From: Globisporangium splendens
Lineage: Eukaryota > Oomycota > Peronosporomycetes > Pythiales > Pythiaceae
Direction of reading: 5' to 3'
Assembly (NCBI GenBank): GCA_006386115.1
Contig: VFIW01000010.1
Coordinates: forward strand, 372,001-436,000
DNA length: 64,000 nt
Shown here: positions 10,674 to 20,125 of the stretch, piece after piece
Layout of the letters: the number at the start of each line of letters is the position of its first letter
Position numbering within the stretch: position 1 is the first letter of the stretch
Position numbers and translations under genes: made by a program
Notes under the pieces: generated by a model
Seen by the model: only the letters and a program-made list of their open reading frames with translations
Told to the model about the DNA's origin: nothing
The model's database searches: none

Positions 10674-13186
10674 CTATTTGGGTATCACATGTAGAAGCTC
10701 TCTAGCACCTCGCACTTTAGCATACTCGCGGACTTTGGCTAGCACGTCGTGCAACATGTTATTGAGTGGCTCCCACGAGTCTTCAATTGATTGGAGCCTT
10801 TGCCACGAGATCAGTAGTTCCCACTTCTTCGAGGTTGGGTTGCGCCTGTGGTCCACAATCGAGGCAACACCGAGTGTAATTCCTTGCAGTGAGACGTGCT
10901 CCAGGAGTTCCTCGTCGACATTGAGGCTGGAGTCACTGTAGAACTTCAATCGACTGCCATGGACCTCGTTCTTGTCACCGGTGATGAGATGCTGGATCAG
11001 GAAAGAGTGCGGGAGGGCAGCTACCACTCGGAAGGGTCTGAGCAAGCGAACCATCACCTTGTTTCCGCCCAGGCGGGTGTCAACGCGCAACCATAGGACG
11101 AAGTCACCAACAGAGAAACTGCACACTTGCCCTTGCTTCATCGCCATCGGATAGAGGCGTTTGCGTTCCTTCTTGTCCACAAAACAGTGTGCGTCATATG
11201 CAAAGAATTGCGCAGCTTTGTGAGGGATGCGTCAATGTTGTCCAAGTTGATTGACTTGGTGCTGGATGAAGTGGCAGTTCCATCTGGGATCAGAAGCGTG
11301 TCCAAAGGGGTCGAAACCTTGAGCCCAGTGAACAGTTCAATTGGAGATTTGTTCGCGAGCGACGCAACAGGTGCGTGTTGAGATTGTGTTGCACCACTGG
11401 GAGCAAGTATTCCCAGTTCCTGGTGTCCAACTTCATTTCCAGCAACAAGACTCGCATCACATGCAAGATATCGCGATTCAATCGCTCCACAGTTCCGTTA
11501 ATCCATGGTGTGTAGACGGGAGTGAACCGTTGCGCGCCTTTGAAGGTCCCACTTTTGCAGATGAGGAGCTCGTGGGCTTGTTTGGGCATCGGTGCAATCG
11601 GATTCCAATCTTCCACTTGTGTAACAACCACTACCCACCCCAAACTGGATGCATCGGTGCACAAGCAGACAGTGGCAGTTGAGTCAGGAAATGCCAACTT
11701 GGTTGAGTTGGCCAGGAGCTCAATCAAAGCGCAGTAGGACATGGTTGACTCGTCGCCCCAACCGATAACATTGCTTTCTGCATGCCGCTTCTTGCGGCTC
11801 GTGCTCGTCAACACCAAATTCAGAAGGTGTTGCAGTGGCGCGACCACTCTCGCATAGTCGATCAGTGGGTCCCGGACCCAGTTGGTTGCGCATAAGAGGT
11901 ACTGCAAGTTGGCTGCCTCGACCGGCATTGGCAGGGATCGCAGAGTTTGAATCCGGTCGGGGTCGTGCTGGACACCTTTGCCGTCAATTTCCTTGCCACA
12001 CCAGGTGATGGCTCCCAGCAGCAGTGAACTCTTAATTGCGCTGAGCTTCAGATTTCGATTCTGAAGGATCCGGAAGAATTGTTCCAGTTTCACGAGGTAT
12101 GCCTCGTCGTCAGCCGCGTACAGGGCAATGTGTAAATCCATGTCAGGATCGAGCCGAACAGCATCTCACTGAAGTCTTCCTGCATCTGCGTTTGGAAGTG
12201 CAGGGCGGAATCAACTGCTCCTTGCGGAGCGCGCGTCGGGGTGTAGATGCCATCCTCCGCCATAAAGCTGAACAGTTCTTGACTCTCTTGGGCGAGTGGC
12301 ATTTGCCAAAAGCCTTTGAAAAGATCAAAGCTTCCGAACCGTGTCGCCCCTTTGACACTCTTTGTCGCCACAGCCAAATTTGGCGTGGGTCCGGCAATTG
12401 GGATGGTGAGGCGGTTAATTGGGCGGTAGTCGTTCGTAATTCGAAAGCCATCGTGACTTCCGCGTTTCCGATCCGGTACGACAGCGCAGCACCACTTGCC
12501 GTTGTTCTTCTTCCTCACCTACCCAAACTCCACAAGTTGTTGCCATAGGTCTTCAAAAATGCACTTTGAAGTTCGGGGTACTTCCTGGCCTTGCACCGAA
12601 AAGGAATTGCCCCATCCTGTGTCGTAACTCTCAGGGGTTCAACCTTCACAGCAGCATCAGGACCAATCCGCACACGCCAAACATCACGGTGCTTCATCAC
12701 CATTCCACGCAATTATGGCATCAGCAATGACTTGAAACCACTGGCCTCCGCTTCACGAAACATCCGCCCGAAGCACGCGTGCACTTCTTCATCATTGCCA
12801 TGGCCAATTCCGTCTTCCGGAGGGATGTTGTCGCCGGTATCACCATCAACTGAAGTACCAGCGAGTTGTTCGATCATCTGGCCAACATCTATATCCATGG
12901 ATTTCAGAGTGTCATTCCCCAAAAGGAATTCCTCTTCATCACCTTCCAGGATAAGACAGTTCACGTTGCGGATGTGCACTTGGCCGGCAGCAGTAGAAAT
13001 TTGCAGGTCCACCGAGCACTCTTTGTCACAAGTGATCGTTCGACCGTCTGCCATCTTCATATCAACCGGAGTCTTGAGACCAACGATAGCCAACGGGTTG
13101 TCTGCCTCTAGAAGCTCCAGCAACACCTTACCTGGCAAAATGTTGAATGCCGCTCCAATATCGGCGCAGTAGTTCACCTCCAACAA
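10674..13186 (-). pseudogene. Element A pol: protease, partial RT, deleted RNase H/integrase, chromodomain
   Basis: Block 12713-13186 is retropepsin-like, with ADIGA in place of the usual D-S/T-G-A and a LLGNDTL flap-side motif. Block 12090-12518 has RT motifs (DYRPINRL, SFDLFKGFWQM). A frame jump destroys the expected Y-x-D-D; the next block (11290-12141) resumes with YAADDEAYLVKLEQFF. After LCTDASSLGW (start of RNase H) the sequence passes into the late integrase core (TPVYTPWINGTVERLNRD), so most of RNase H and the zinc and early core of integrase are missing. Block 10674-11180 ends in a chromodomain (LGVASIVDHRRN...ISWQRL...SWEPL). Dead polyprotein; once needed for copying and integration. 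Confidence 0.85.
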
Positions 13187-13299
13187 CCCATTGATGGCAA
13201 GAGTATCGCCTGAGTCCGCCCCTGCAGACTTTATGGCTTTCGCGCTGTTCTCTTCTTTTTGGCGGTTCTACATTTTCTGACGCGCCGCCAATATCTCGT

Positions 13300-14164
13300 C
13301 GTCCGTGGCGGTCGGGCATTCTGAGACCCAATGGGAGCCCTTGCACATCAGACACCCCGACAGTGAAGGACGCTTGCCCTGCTTGGGGTTCTGAGAAACT
13401 TGCTCCTTCCGCATGGCATCCTTCCGCTCACCAGGCTTGACATCCTTGCGCTCGCCAGGCTGCGTCTCCTTCGCTCATTCCGGCTTCTCTTGCTGGAGAA
13501 GGTGGAAGTGTTGCTGCTCAGTTGCTCTCTGGAGTATCAACTGTCGCAGGGTAACATCGTTCGTCTTGGCATGCAGATGTTGTATCGAGACGAGACGCTT
13601 GATGTCAGTCTTCAGTATTGCTAGCGCTAAACTGTCGATCAGCAGCTTGCAGCGGTTCTTTTTCCTCGCGTAGTCGTCCGCTGCGTCCAAGAGCTGGTCG
13701 CAGCCAAACACCTCTGACAGACCGTTCTCTTCCACAATCAGATCGAAGTCCATAAAATACACCATAATACGGGCTTCAATGTCGCGTTCACGGAGGTTCA
13801 TGTTCAGTTGTTGCTTAAAGAGCTCCTCGACGTCAGGCGCGTGGGGGTTCAAAAGACTCGAACACTTCTTCTGCCCAGCACCCAGCATGTCGCCATCCGT
13901 GAGTTTGGAGACTTCAATTTCAAACGTGTAGCGCGCCAGGTCATTCAGGATACGCGGTTCGACTGACGCAAGAACGCTCACCAACACGTTCTCATAAGCT
14001 TCATCAGTGACTCCGCACCATTCTCGAATCATCCTTCCGTACTGTTGGCGCTCGCGGCGCCACTTCACCAAAGCCGATTGATCCCACGAAGCGATGCGTG
14101 GGGCCGTGATGAATTCGAACACCGGATGGCTGACGGACATGTCCACGTCGCCGTCGGAGTCCAC
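13300..14164 (-). pseudogene. Element A gag with zinc knuckle, interrupted
   Basis: The frame opens at MDSDGDVDMSV and runs 229 codons to a TGA at 13475. It then continues in the same frame through a basic linker to a zinc knuckle, CLMCKGSHWVSEC (CX2CX3HX4C), around 13318-13355. The TGA would be an Arg codon (CGA) before a C-to-T change. Further in-frame stops separate this from protease. Gag proteins package the retrotransposon RNA. Confidence 0.75.
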
Positions 14165-14249
14165 TTGGAACGAGGGTATCTTGACTTCGTTCTTTTTCGC
14201 TTGTTCTTGGTTGCGAGGTATTGTGCTGGTATCAAATCAAAGTCGACTT

Positions 14250-14553
14250 TATGGCACGATCAGAGCGTTGTAGCGCAAATTGATCAATGATGGTATTCAT
14301 GTAGGGTCTTTCGACCATTATCCAAAAAGCCTCCCTCTTTCTTGGTAGCAGTTTTGACCGAAGCCACTTCACTCAGCTTCTGTATTCCTAAGTGCAAATG
14401 CATACAAACTCTCAGAGCACGACTGCGTGAGCCACCACTTGAAGTGAGTCATTCCGAAATGACTCATTCACTGAACGGCAGCGAGAGTGTCGTTCCCGGA
14501 GTGTGGGTCACTTCAACTTGCTCCTCTGTGCAAACTCGGTAGAAATCTCCACA
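14250..14553 (-). repeat. Element A 5' LTR
   Basis: 304 bases, same length as the 3' LTR; begins TGTGGAG on the minus strand and ends near GTGCCATA. The outer neighbour is CAAAG. Confidence 0.85.
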
Positions 14554-14726
14554 CAAAGCTGATGCTGGAGACGCTCGTGCCATGGTCGACTCTTTTGCTG
14601 TGGCAAGTCTGCTGTCATTCAAACTGTGGGAACGACGACTTCAGACTCTAGACCACGCTCTTTTCGTCTCGTTTTGCTGCCTACGTTGCACCATCGGCAC
14701 CTATTGATAAAAATGACTTGAAGCGC

Positions 14727-14838
14727 TATCCCTTTATGTGCCTTGTTGATTGTTCTGGTCAAGGCCGTGACACACTCCTGCAGTTGCGTCATGGTACTCG
14801 ACTAACTTGCACTCGGTGTGAGCAACTTGTGCTCAGGT
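14727..14838 (-). repeat. Inverted R1 copy, left part (split by element B)
   Basis: Reverse complement of the right end of R1 (about 6171-6282). It resumes at 23379 after element B. Confidence 0.85.
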
Positions 14839-15386
14839 TGTAACCGGACACTTCCGAGTTACGCAGCACGGTACGTGTGTGAGGAAGCGTGTGCACGACT
14901 TCTCTCAAGGACTCTGTTCCAAGAGCTGTTGCCTGCTTCCTGCAGTGCAACGATCGGTTACCTATAGATCTCTATAGAGTAACCGTCAATAACTAAAGAC
15001 TTAGTCAGAGGTAAAAATGGAACTGTTTATTTGTTGGGGGTTGCCCTTTGCAGGATACCCTGAGTTATCTTTAGTTCACTATCTAGCATAGTGAACCTCC
15101 GCTTATTTCAATGTGGACATAAGTGAATGGCTCTGAATTGCCGTGTTATTCAATTGGTCTAAAAGCATATAGTTTTAGCCTATGAGAGTCGTGTCTGTGA
15201 CCGGCCTCTAATCAGAGTAGCTTGGCTACCTTTGTGGTTCGAGTAAGTGCGGCGAACCTAATGGATCGGCTGCTTTGGTGTTTCTCGTAGCTAAGTACGG
15301 AAACTTTAGTTGCATGCGGACTTAGTCCAATGCCAACAGATTGAGCTAAGTTGCTGCGGTGCAACTTAGCGTGTGACCCCGTTACA
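14839..15386 (-). repeat. Element B 3' LTR
   Basis: 548 bases bounded by the inverted hexamer TGTAAC/GTTACA. It differs from the 5' LTR at about ten positions, roughly 1.8 percent by eye. Confidence 0.95.
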
Positions 15387-15551
15387 CCACCCCCCACCTA
15401 AAGTGCGAAACACGGGAGTGGTTTCGAAAGAGTGGTGGCCACGCTACGACGCACGAAGTCGTGGTCAGAATTCTTCGGGAGAGGCACTGCGAACACGCGT
15501 GCAAATCTCTCCGAAAAGCATCGCAACATCACAAGTGTGAACGCACACGTG

Positions 15552-17087
15552 ATGGCGACGAACAAATCGGTGCGCGAAAAGATCGCCCGAAGCGCGAGCG
15601 GTCCTGCAGAAGGACTCGTTCAAAGACTGCAGAAGCTCGGCGCTGAGAAGCGCGAGGCGGCAAGCGCAAAACAACGCGCTGCCGCTGCGGTCACGTCTGC
15701 CACGGAAGACGTGAGCATGAGCGACGACGAGTCGACTCAATCGAAGACTGCTCCTGACGGTGTCAGTGAGCTGCAATTTGGCGATCTCCCTGCCATCAAG
15801 CCGATGAGCAGGGCAAGCGACGCCGATGACGACACGGCAGTCGACTACCAAGAGTACTCACCCGAGGAAGGGGAGGAAGAGGAAGGCATCACCGTGAGGC
15901 GCGACTCCATCGACGAGTGGGTCGAGTATGAGGAGCTGCGTTACGGGAGCGGTAGCCCCGAACTGCACGAGTTGGAGCGAAATCCCTCGGCAGACGTCTC
16001 GATTTATCGGACGGAGGAAGAGAATGACGTCGCAAAGACTGTCAATGAAAGGGAGAAGGAGGAGGTCATCATTACCAACAATGAGACCGGACTGGAACCA
16101 CCACCAAAAGGTTCCGTCCATTTTTCGCTTCCCATTATGCCGCCGCCAAAGGAATGGCCGACAGCGAAAACCCCGGCAAATTTACTTGCACGGGCGCGGG
16201 TTCCACTCGAGAGGTATGACTCCGAGTTCGCACGATGGCGCGAAGCCGATCTGCGAGGACGTGATGGGGCACTGCGCGTGCACCCGATCCCGGTTATCCT
16301 TTACGAAGGTGAGACCGAGGATCAATACGAAACCGCGTTCTTGGCATCAAGAACCGGTGTGAAACGCTTTGGGGCTGCGCGTACATTGGCCACCGATCCT
16401 GGGGCACAACGTAGCCAGCGCATGCAATTCGCTGTGCAGCGCGTACAAAAGTACCGCGAAGCAACAAAGAGTGATGACCGTGCTCGCACGAGTCTCGGTA
16501 TTAACAAGCGACAGATGGACGAGTCTCACTCGCCATCAACGCACGCTCAAAAGCGGCGACCATGTCGGGAACGTCCTCGAGGAGGCGCTCAGCAGGCTCC
16601 CATGAGCTCTGCGACAAATCGTACCCACGCCACTTCACAAGGTAGTGGGTGTTCCCCTTGCGCCGCTGCACACGCAGCAGGCGCTCGACATGGTAGTGGC
16701 GCTGTCCCTGCTTATCAATCAGCGGGACCGGTGGCGCCCTACCGCGCTTCAGCATCGGTGGTTGCACCTGATGCGATGGTTCAGATGGTTCACGCGAACG
16801 CATCGTCTTTGGGGGCGCTACAGCAAGACGTCCGTGCCCTTCGCCAGCAATATCTGGACGAGACCTCGCTGTTAAAGCAGAGGGTGACGGCGCTTGAGAC
16901 GGAGCTGAAGGAAGCTCGTCAGATGCTGGAGGAGTACCATGTCCGCGGGAAGAACTTCCACGCGAGGTACGCTCCGCGAGTGAAGACGCTTTGGGAGAGG
17001 CACAACGCGCTCGTGTCTCGATGGGCGGCGTCTGAGCCCCCTGATGAGACCGACGTGCTCCCGCACTGGGATAAGAATCCGCAGTAG
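15552..17087 (+). CDS. Antisense ORF of element B (coiled-coil protein)
   Basis: On the strand opposite to gag-pol, an open frame runs from 15432; the first ATG is at 15552, giving 511 residues. The first two thirds lie where no sense gene exists. They are rich in acidic and charged runs (SPEEGEEEEGI, EYEELRYGSG). The last third overlaps the integrase C-terminal ORF. It holds a well-formed heptad region (LGALQQDVRALRQQY... TALETELKEARQML). This coiled coil lies opposite the low-complexity linker before the chromodomain, so both strands could code with little conflict. Extra antisense ORFs beside the 3' LTR are known in some plant Ty3/gypsy elements. Function unknown. Confidence 0.6.
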   Translation: MATNKSVREKIARSASGPAEGLVQRLQKLGAEKREAASAKQRAAAAVTSATEDVSMSDDESTQSKTAPDGVSELQFGDLPAIKPMSRASDADDDTAVDYQEYSPEEGEEEEGITVRRDSIDEWVEYEELRYGSGSPELHELERNPSADVSIYRTEEENDVAKTVNEREKEEVIITNNETGLEPPPKGSVHFSLPIMPPPKEWPTAKTPANLLARARVPLERYDSEFARWREADLRGRDGALRVHPIPVILYEGETEDQYETAFLASRTGVKRFGAARTLATDPGAQRSQRMQFAVQRVQKYREATKSDDRARTSLGINKRQMDESHSPSTHAQKRRPCRERPRGGAQQAPMSSATNRTHATSQGSGCSPCAAAHAAGARHGSGAVPAYQSAGPVAPYRASASVVAPDAMVQMVHANASSLGALQQDVRALRQQYLDETSLLKQRVTALETELKEARQMLEEYHVRGKNFHARYAPRVKTLWERHNALVSRWAASEPPDETDVLPHWDKNPQ

Positions 17088-17505
17088 CGTCATGGTAGCG
17101 TTTCAGCAAACCCACGTAGAACACGGGGTGCGTTGCCATTCGCGTTGGGAGATCGAGCTTGTAATTCAAGTCTCCAATCTTCTCCACAACAGTGTACGGC
17201 CCGATGAATCGTGGCAACAACTTACTCCCGCTGGGGAGCGTTGTGACTGCATCGTTTGGTAGGTTTTTAATGCTCAAAAGCACTTTATCACCCACACAAA
17301 ACGTTTGTTTGTTCTTTCTACCCGATTTATCGGCGTAGAGCTTCTGCTTGTCTTGCGCAGCAGCTAGTTGGTCGCGTACGCGACGCAACAATGCTGCGCG
17401 CTCATCGACAAATTGCCGCGCTGCCGCGACGGCTTTGTCTTGCTTTTTCGTTGCTCTCGCAGCGCGTGCTGCAGAGAGATCTATTTCTGCGCCGGTGTGT
17501 GTCAC
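16501..17505 (-). CDS. Element B integrase C-terminal region with chromodomain
   Basis: A 334-codon frame. The N-terminal part matches the polyprotein end after the integrase core (FCVGDKVLLSIKNLP, LLPRFIGPYTVVEKIGDLNY, HPVFYVGLLKRY), then a Pro/Ser-rich linker. The last 70 residues are a canonical chromodomain (YHVERLLRVQ...YLVKWRGYDLSQSSWEP). Chromodomains steer chromovirus integration to marked chromatin. The frame is cut from the integrase core by the repeat at 17580-17682. Confidence 0.9.
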   Translation of the reverse strand: MTHTGAEIDLSAARAARATKKQDKAVAAARQFVDERAALLRRVRDQLAAAQDKQKLYADKSGRKNKQTFCVGDKVLLSIKNLPNDAVTTLPSGSKLLPRFIGPYTVVEKIGDLNYKLDLPTRMATHPVFYVGLLKRYHDATADSYPSAGARRSHQGAQTPPIETRARCASPKASSLAERTSRGSSSRGHGTPPASDELPSAPSQAPSPSALTARSRPDIAGEGHGRLAVAPPKTMRSREPSEPSHQVQPPMLKRGRAPPVPLIDKQGQRHYHVERLLRVQRRKGNTHYLVKWRGYDLSQSSWEPAERLLEDVPDMVAAFERALMASETRPSVAC

Positions 17506-17579
17506 CTCGCGCCCTCCCTTTCGTGGCTGACGCTCGCACGAGCAGTCGCCTGATTCTGTCTGAGACTGGCTATTTTTGG

Positions 17580-17682
17580 CACGAGTACCGTAACTCGGTA
17601 CCGTGGGAGATCCATCTATAGGGACACGAGTACCGTAACTCAGTACCGTGGGAGATCGATCTATAGGGACACGACTACCGTA
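17580..17682. repeat. 45-base tandem repeat inside element B pol
   Basis: Two units of 45 bases (17580-17624, 17625-17669), each starting cacgagtaccgtaactc and differing at two bases, plus a partial third. Each unit contains ctatag, which reads as a stop in the integrase frame. This separates the integrase core from its C-terminal part. Confidence 0.85.
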
Positions 17683-18833
17683 TTTTTCTCTCCAAATGTG
17701 GAACGCGTGCCGTCCGGTAAGACCGTGACAGATTCGAAGTGCGACCGCACAGGCGGCGCATTGCGCGCGTCCACGTGAGCGGTTAACGCCACGTCTGGTG
17801 ACGGAGGTCGCGCACTCGCATCGAGCGCAGCGAGTTGCCCTCCCACCGCAGAATATTCGACGCCCTCAAACAGAGTGGCGGGTACGCGCGGGTGCCGCAG
17901 CGAGTTAAAATAGAACGGAGTCACGGCCGTAGAGTCGTGCTCGCTGCTATTTATAGCAAACTCGGCGTACGGCAGCCAGCGGCTCCAGTCGCGGGGATGA
18001 TCGACAGCGATGCTGCGAAGAATATCCTCGACGACACGGTTTACGCGCTCGGTTTGCCCGTCTGTCTCGGGATGATCGGCAGTGGACATCGCCAGATCTG
18101 TGCCGAGCAGGCGGAAGAGTTCGCGCCAAAAGGCAGCGGTGAAACGCGGGTCCCGGTCTGATACAATAGACTCGGGCAAGCCGTGATAGCGGAACACGTG
18201 CTCTAAAAATAGGCACGCCGTCTCTTGGGCAGTGACATGCTTGCGCACAGGCGCAACATGCACCATTTTGCTCAGTCGGTCGACGAACACGACGACGCCT
18301 GTGTTGCGCGCCTTGTCTTCCGGGAAACCGAAGACGAAATCCATGCTGACCGACTTCCAGCAATCTTGCGGAATCGGCAGCGGATGCAGCGGCGCTTTGT
18401 TCTTGCCCGCAGGCTTCACGCGCTGGCACTGTTCGCATGAACGTACATAATTGGCCACCCATTTGTACTGGTGTGGCCACCAAAACACATTGGACACTTG
18501 CAAGAAGGTCTTTTCACGCCCCAGATGCCCACTCGCTGGCGCATCGTGAAACTCATGAAGGATCGAAAGTTTCAGATCCTGGTCATGCGGTACATACACA
18601 CGCGGGTAATCGAAGTTGGACAGTTGATGCCACAATAACCCGTCGTGATAACTAAACCGAGCAAGCTTTGACTCGAGTTTGGCAGGCAATGACTCTTTCG
18701 ACGAGCCGTCAAAGTGAGCAATCAACAAGCGACATTCATCGTCCTTTGGATAAAGCGACTGAATATTGTCCTTGAGCTTTGTTTGCACTCGACTGATGCT
18801 CAGATGCATGAGATCAGGAGCGCGCTCCAACAC
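17661..18833 (-). CDS. Element B integrase core
   Basis: A 390-codon frame with the HHCC zinc module (HEFHDAPASGHLG... CEQC) and the DDE core: Asp in SMDFVFGFP, Asp in IVSDRDPRF, Glu in TDGQTERVNRVVED. It inserts the cDNA into chromosomes. The frame differs from that of RT-RNase H upstream (overlap 18800-18833), showing an indel there. The C-terminus is replaced by codons from the tandem repeat. Confidence 0.92.
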   Translation of the reverse strand: MLERAPDLMHLSISRVQTKLKDNIQSLYPKDDECRLLIAHFDGSSKESLPAKLESKLARFSYHDGLLWHQLSNFDYPRVYVPHDQDLKLSILHEFHDAPASGHLGREKTFLQVSNVFWWPHQYKWVANYVRSCEQCQRVKPAGKNKAPLHPLPIPQDCWKSVSMDFVFGFPEDKARNTGVVVFVDRLSKMVHVAPVRKHVTAQETACLFLEHVFRYHGLPESIVSDRDPRFTAAFWRELFRLLGTDLAMSTADHPETDGQTERVNRVVEDILRSIAVDHPRDWSRWLPYAEFAINSSEHDSTAVTPFYFNSLRHPRVPATLFEGVEYSAVGGQLAALDASARPPSPDVALTAHVDARNAPPVRSHFESVTVLPDGTRSTFGEKNTVVVSL

Positions 18834-20125
18834 AGAGCGTCGGCGCTGTTGTCAACGCTCGACTCGTAATCTGGACGGCGCGAAAGCGCGTCCGCCAGAA
18901 CATTTTCCTTTCCCGGCTTGTATTCGACCCGAAAGTTGAACTCGGAGAAGAATGCAAGCCATCGCGCCATTCGCTGCGATAAATGGGGGGAATTAATCGC
19001 GGTCCGCAAGGACGCGTGATCCGTGTACACAACGAACGGTGTCGCACCCAAAAGGTGGACCCTGAACTTCAAGAGAGCGTACTTGATCGCAAGCAGCTCC
19101 TTGTCGTGCACAGGATAGTTCTTTTCAGCTGCTTTAAGCAGTCTGCTTTGGTATGATACGACGCGCTCATGGCCGTCATCATCCTTCTGCATCAGCGCAC
19201 AGCCGATTGCAAAATCGCTGGCATCGCACACGACACTGAAAGCTTTCGTGTGGTCCGGCAACGCCAGGACAGGAGCGCGAACAAGCGACTCCTTCACGTC
19301 AATGAATGCATTCATGACATCGCTGGTCCAGTCCCATTCGACATCCTTTTTCAAGAGATGCGTGAGCGGACGGACTCTCGCCGCATAGTTGTGGCTGTAC
19401 TTGTGCAAATAGTTTGCCAAGCCAAGCCACTTGCGCAAATCCTTGACGTTCTTTGGGATCGGCCAGTCGGCGATCGCCTTGATCTTCTCTGGGTCCGCGC
19501 GGACTCCAGCCTTGCCAACATAGCAGCCCAGGATCGGAATCTCTGAGGCGCCAAAGATGCACTTCTTCAGGTTGCAATACAGACTGTTGTCTCGTAAGCA
19601 CTGCAACACTGAGCGCAAATGTCTCTTGTGCACGTCAACGGCACTGAGATCTCCTTCGGCACGACTGTGCACGAAGATGTCATCGAAATAGCTCGGTGCG
19701 TACGCACGATGAGGACGCAGAAGATGCGTTACCAGACGATTGAACGTCGCTGGTGCATTCTTCAGACCTTGCGGCATAACGAGCCACTCCCACAGCATTC
19801 CGCTGGGTGTGCTTACTGCCGTCAAGGGAACGTCACTCTCTCGCATGAGGATCTGATAGAACCCATCCATCAGATCCAATGCTGAGAACACAGTTGAGCC
19901 GCCCATGGAGTCGATCAAGACATCCTTTCTTGGGATCGGTGTTTGTGCTGGAATGGTGGCGGCGTTCAGCTTGTTGAAAGCGTGAACAATGCGCCAGCCA
20001 CCAGTCGCTTTCCGCACACAAAACGTGGGTGAGCTATGTGGAGACTTGCTTTCTCTCACATGACCGGCGAGGGCTCGTTTCGCGAAGAACTCGTCGATAG
20101 CCTCAACCTGCTCGCGGGGCAGCGG
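18800..20125 (-). CDS. Element B reverse transcriptase and RNase H
   Basis: RT motifs are complete: WRIVHAFNKLN, FSALDLMDGFYQI, LPQG-like MPQGLKNAP, and the YFDD catalytic box in SYFDDIFVHS. RNase H follows, with Asp in VCDASDFAIG, Glu in KELLAIKYALL and Asp in YTDHASL. The frame is the same as protease; only a TGA at 20126-20128 separates them, at a position where a Trp codon (TGG) would fit the family. Confidence 0.93.
   Translation of the reverse strand, partial: PLPREQVEAIDEFFAKRALAGHVRESKSPHSSPTFCVRKATGGWRIVHAFNKLNAATIPAQTPIPRKDVLIDSMGGSTVFSALDLMDGFYQILMRESDVPLTAVSTPSGMLWEWLVMPQGLKNAPATFNRLVTHLLRPHRAYAPSYFDDIFVHSRAEGDLSAVDVHKRHLRSVLQCLRDNSLYCNLKKCIFGASEIPILGCYVGKAGVRADPEKIKAIADWPIPKNVKDLRKWLGLANYLHKYSHNYAARVRPLTHLLKKDVEWDWTSDVMNAFIDVKESLVRAPVLALPDHTKAFSVVCDASDFAIGCALMQKDDDGHERVVSYQSRLLKAAEKNYPVHDKELLAIKYALLKFRVHLLGATPFVVYTDHASLRTAINSPHLSQRMARWLAFFSEFNFRVEYKPGKENVLADALSRRPDYESSVDNSADALCWSALLISCI

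Larger units (their letters stand above)
10326..14553 (-). mobile_element. Ty3/gypsy chromovirus, element A (decayed)
   Basis: The two LTRs (5' at 14250-14553, 3' at 10326-10629 on the minus strand) start TGTGGAGATT and differ at about three sites. A purine tract (tggggggcaa) precedes the 3' LTR. Outer flanks CAATG and CAAAG are a near-perfect 5-base target duplication. Inside are gag, protease, partial RT, truncated RNase H joined to the end of integrase, and a chromodomain. The solo LTR in the right arm has the same flanks, so the insertion predates the arm duplication. Confidence 0.85.
6284..14720 (+). repeat. Palindrome left arm (with element A inserted)
   Basis: Starts at cactttaacc and ends with the segment aaaatgacttg. 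The mirrored sequence starts at 23613 (caagtcattttt). The YR genes in both arms give the same protein. Confidence 0.9.

Noticed and set aside
16322..16507. Short minus-strand frames opposite the antisense ORF start
   Set aside because: None exceeds about 130 codons in 15432-16500, unlike the continuous plus-strand frame.
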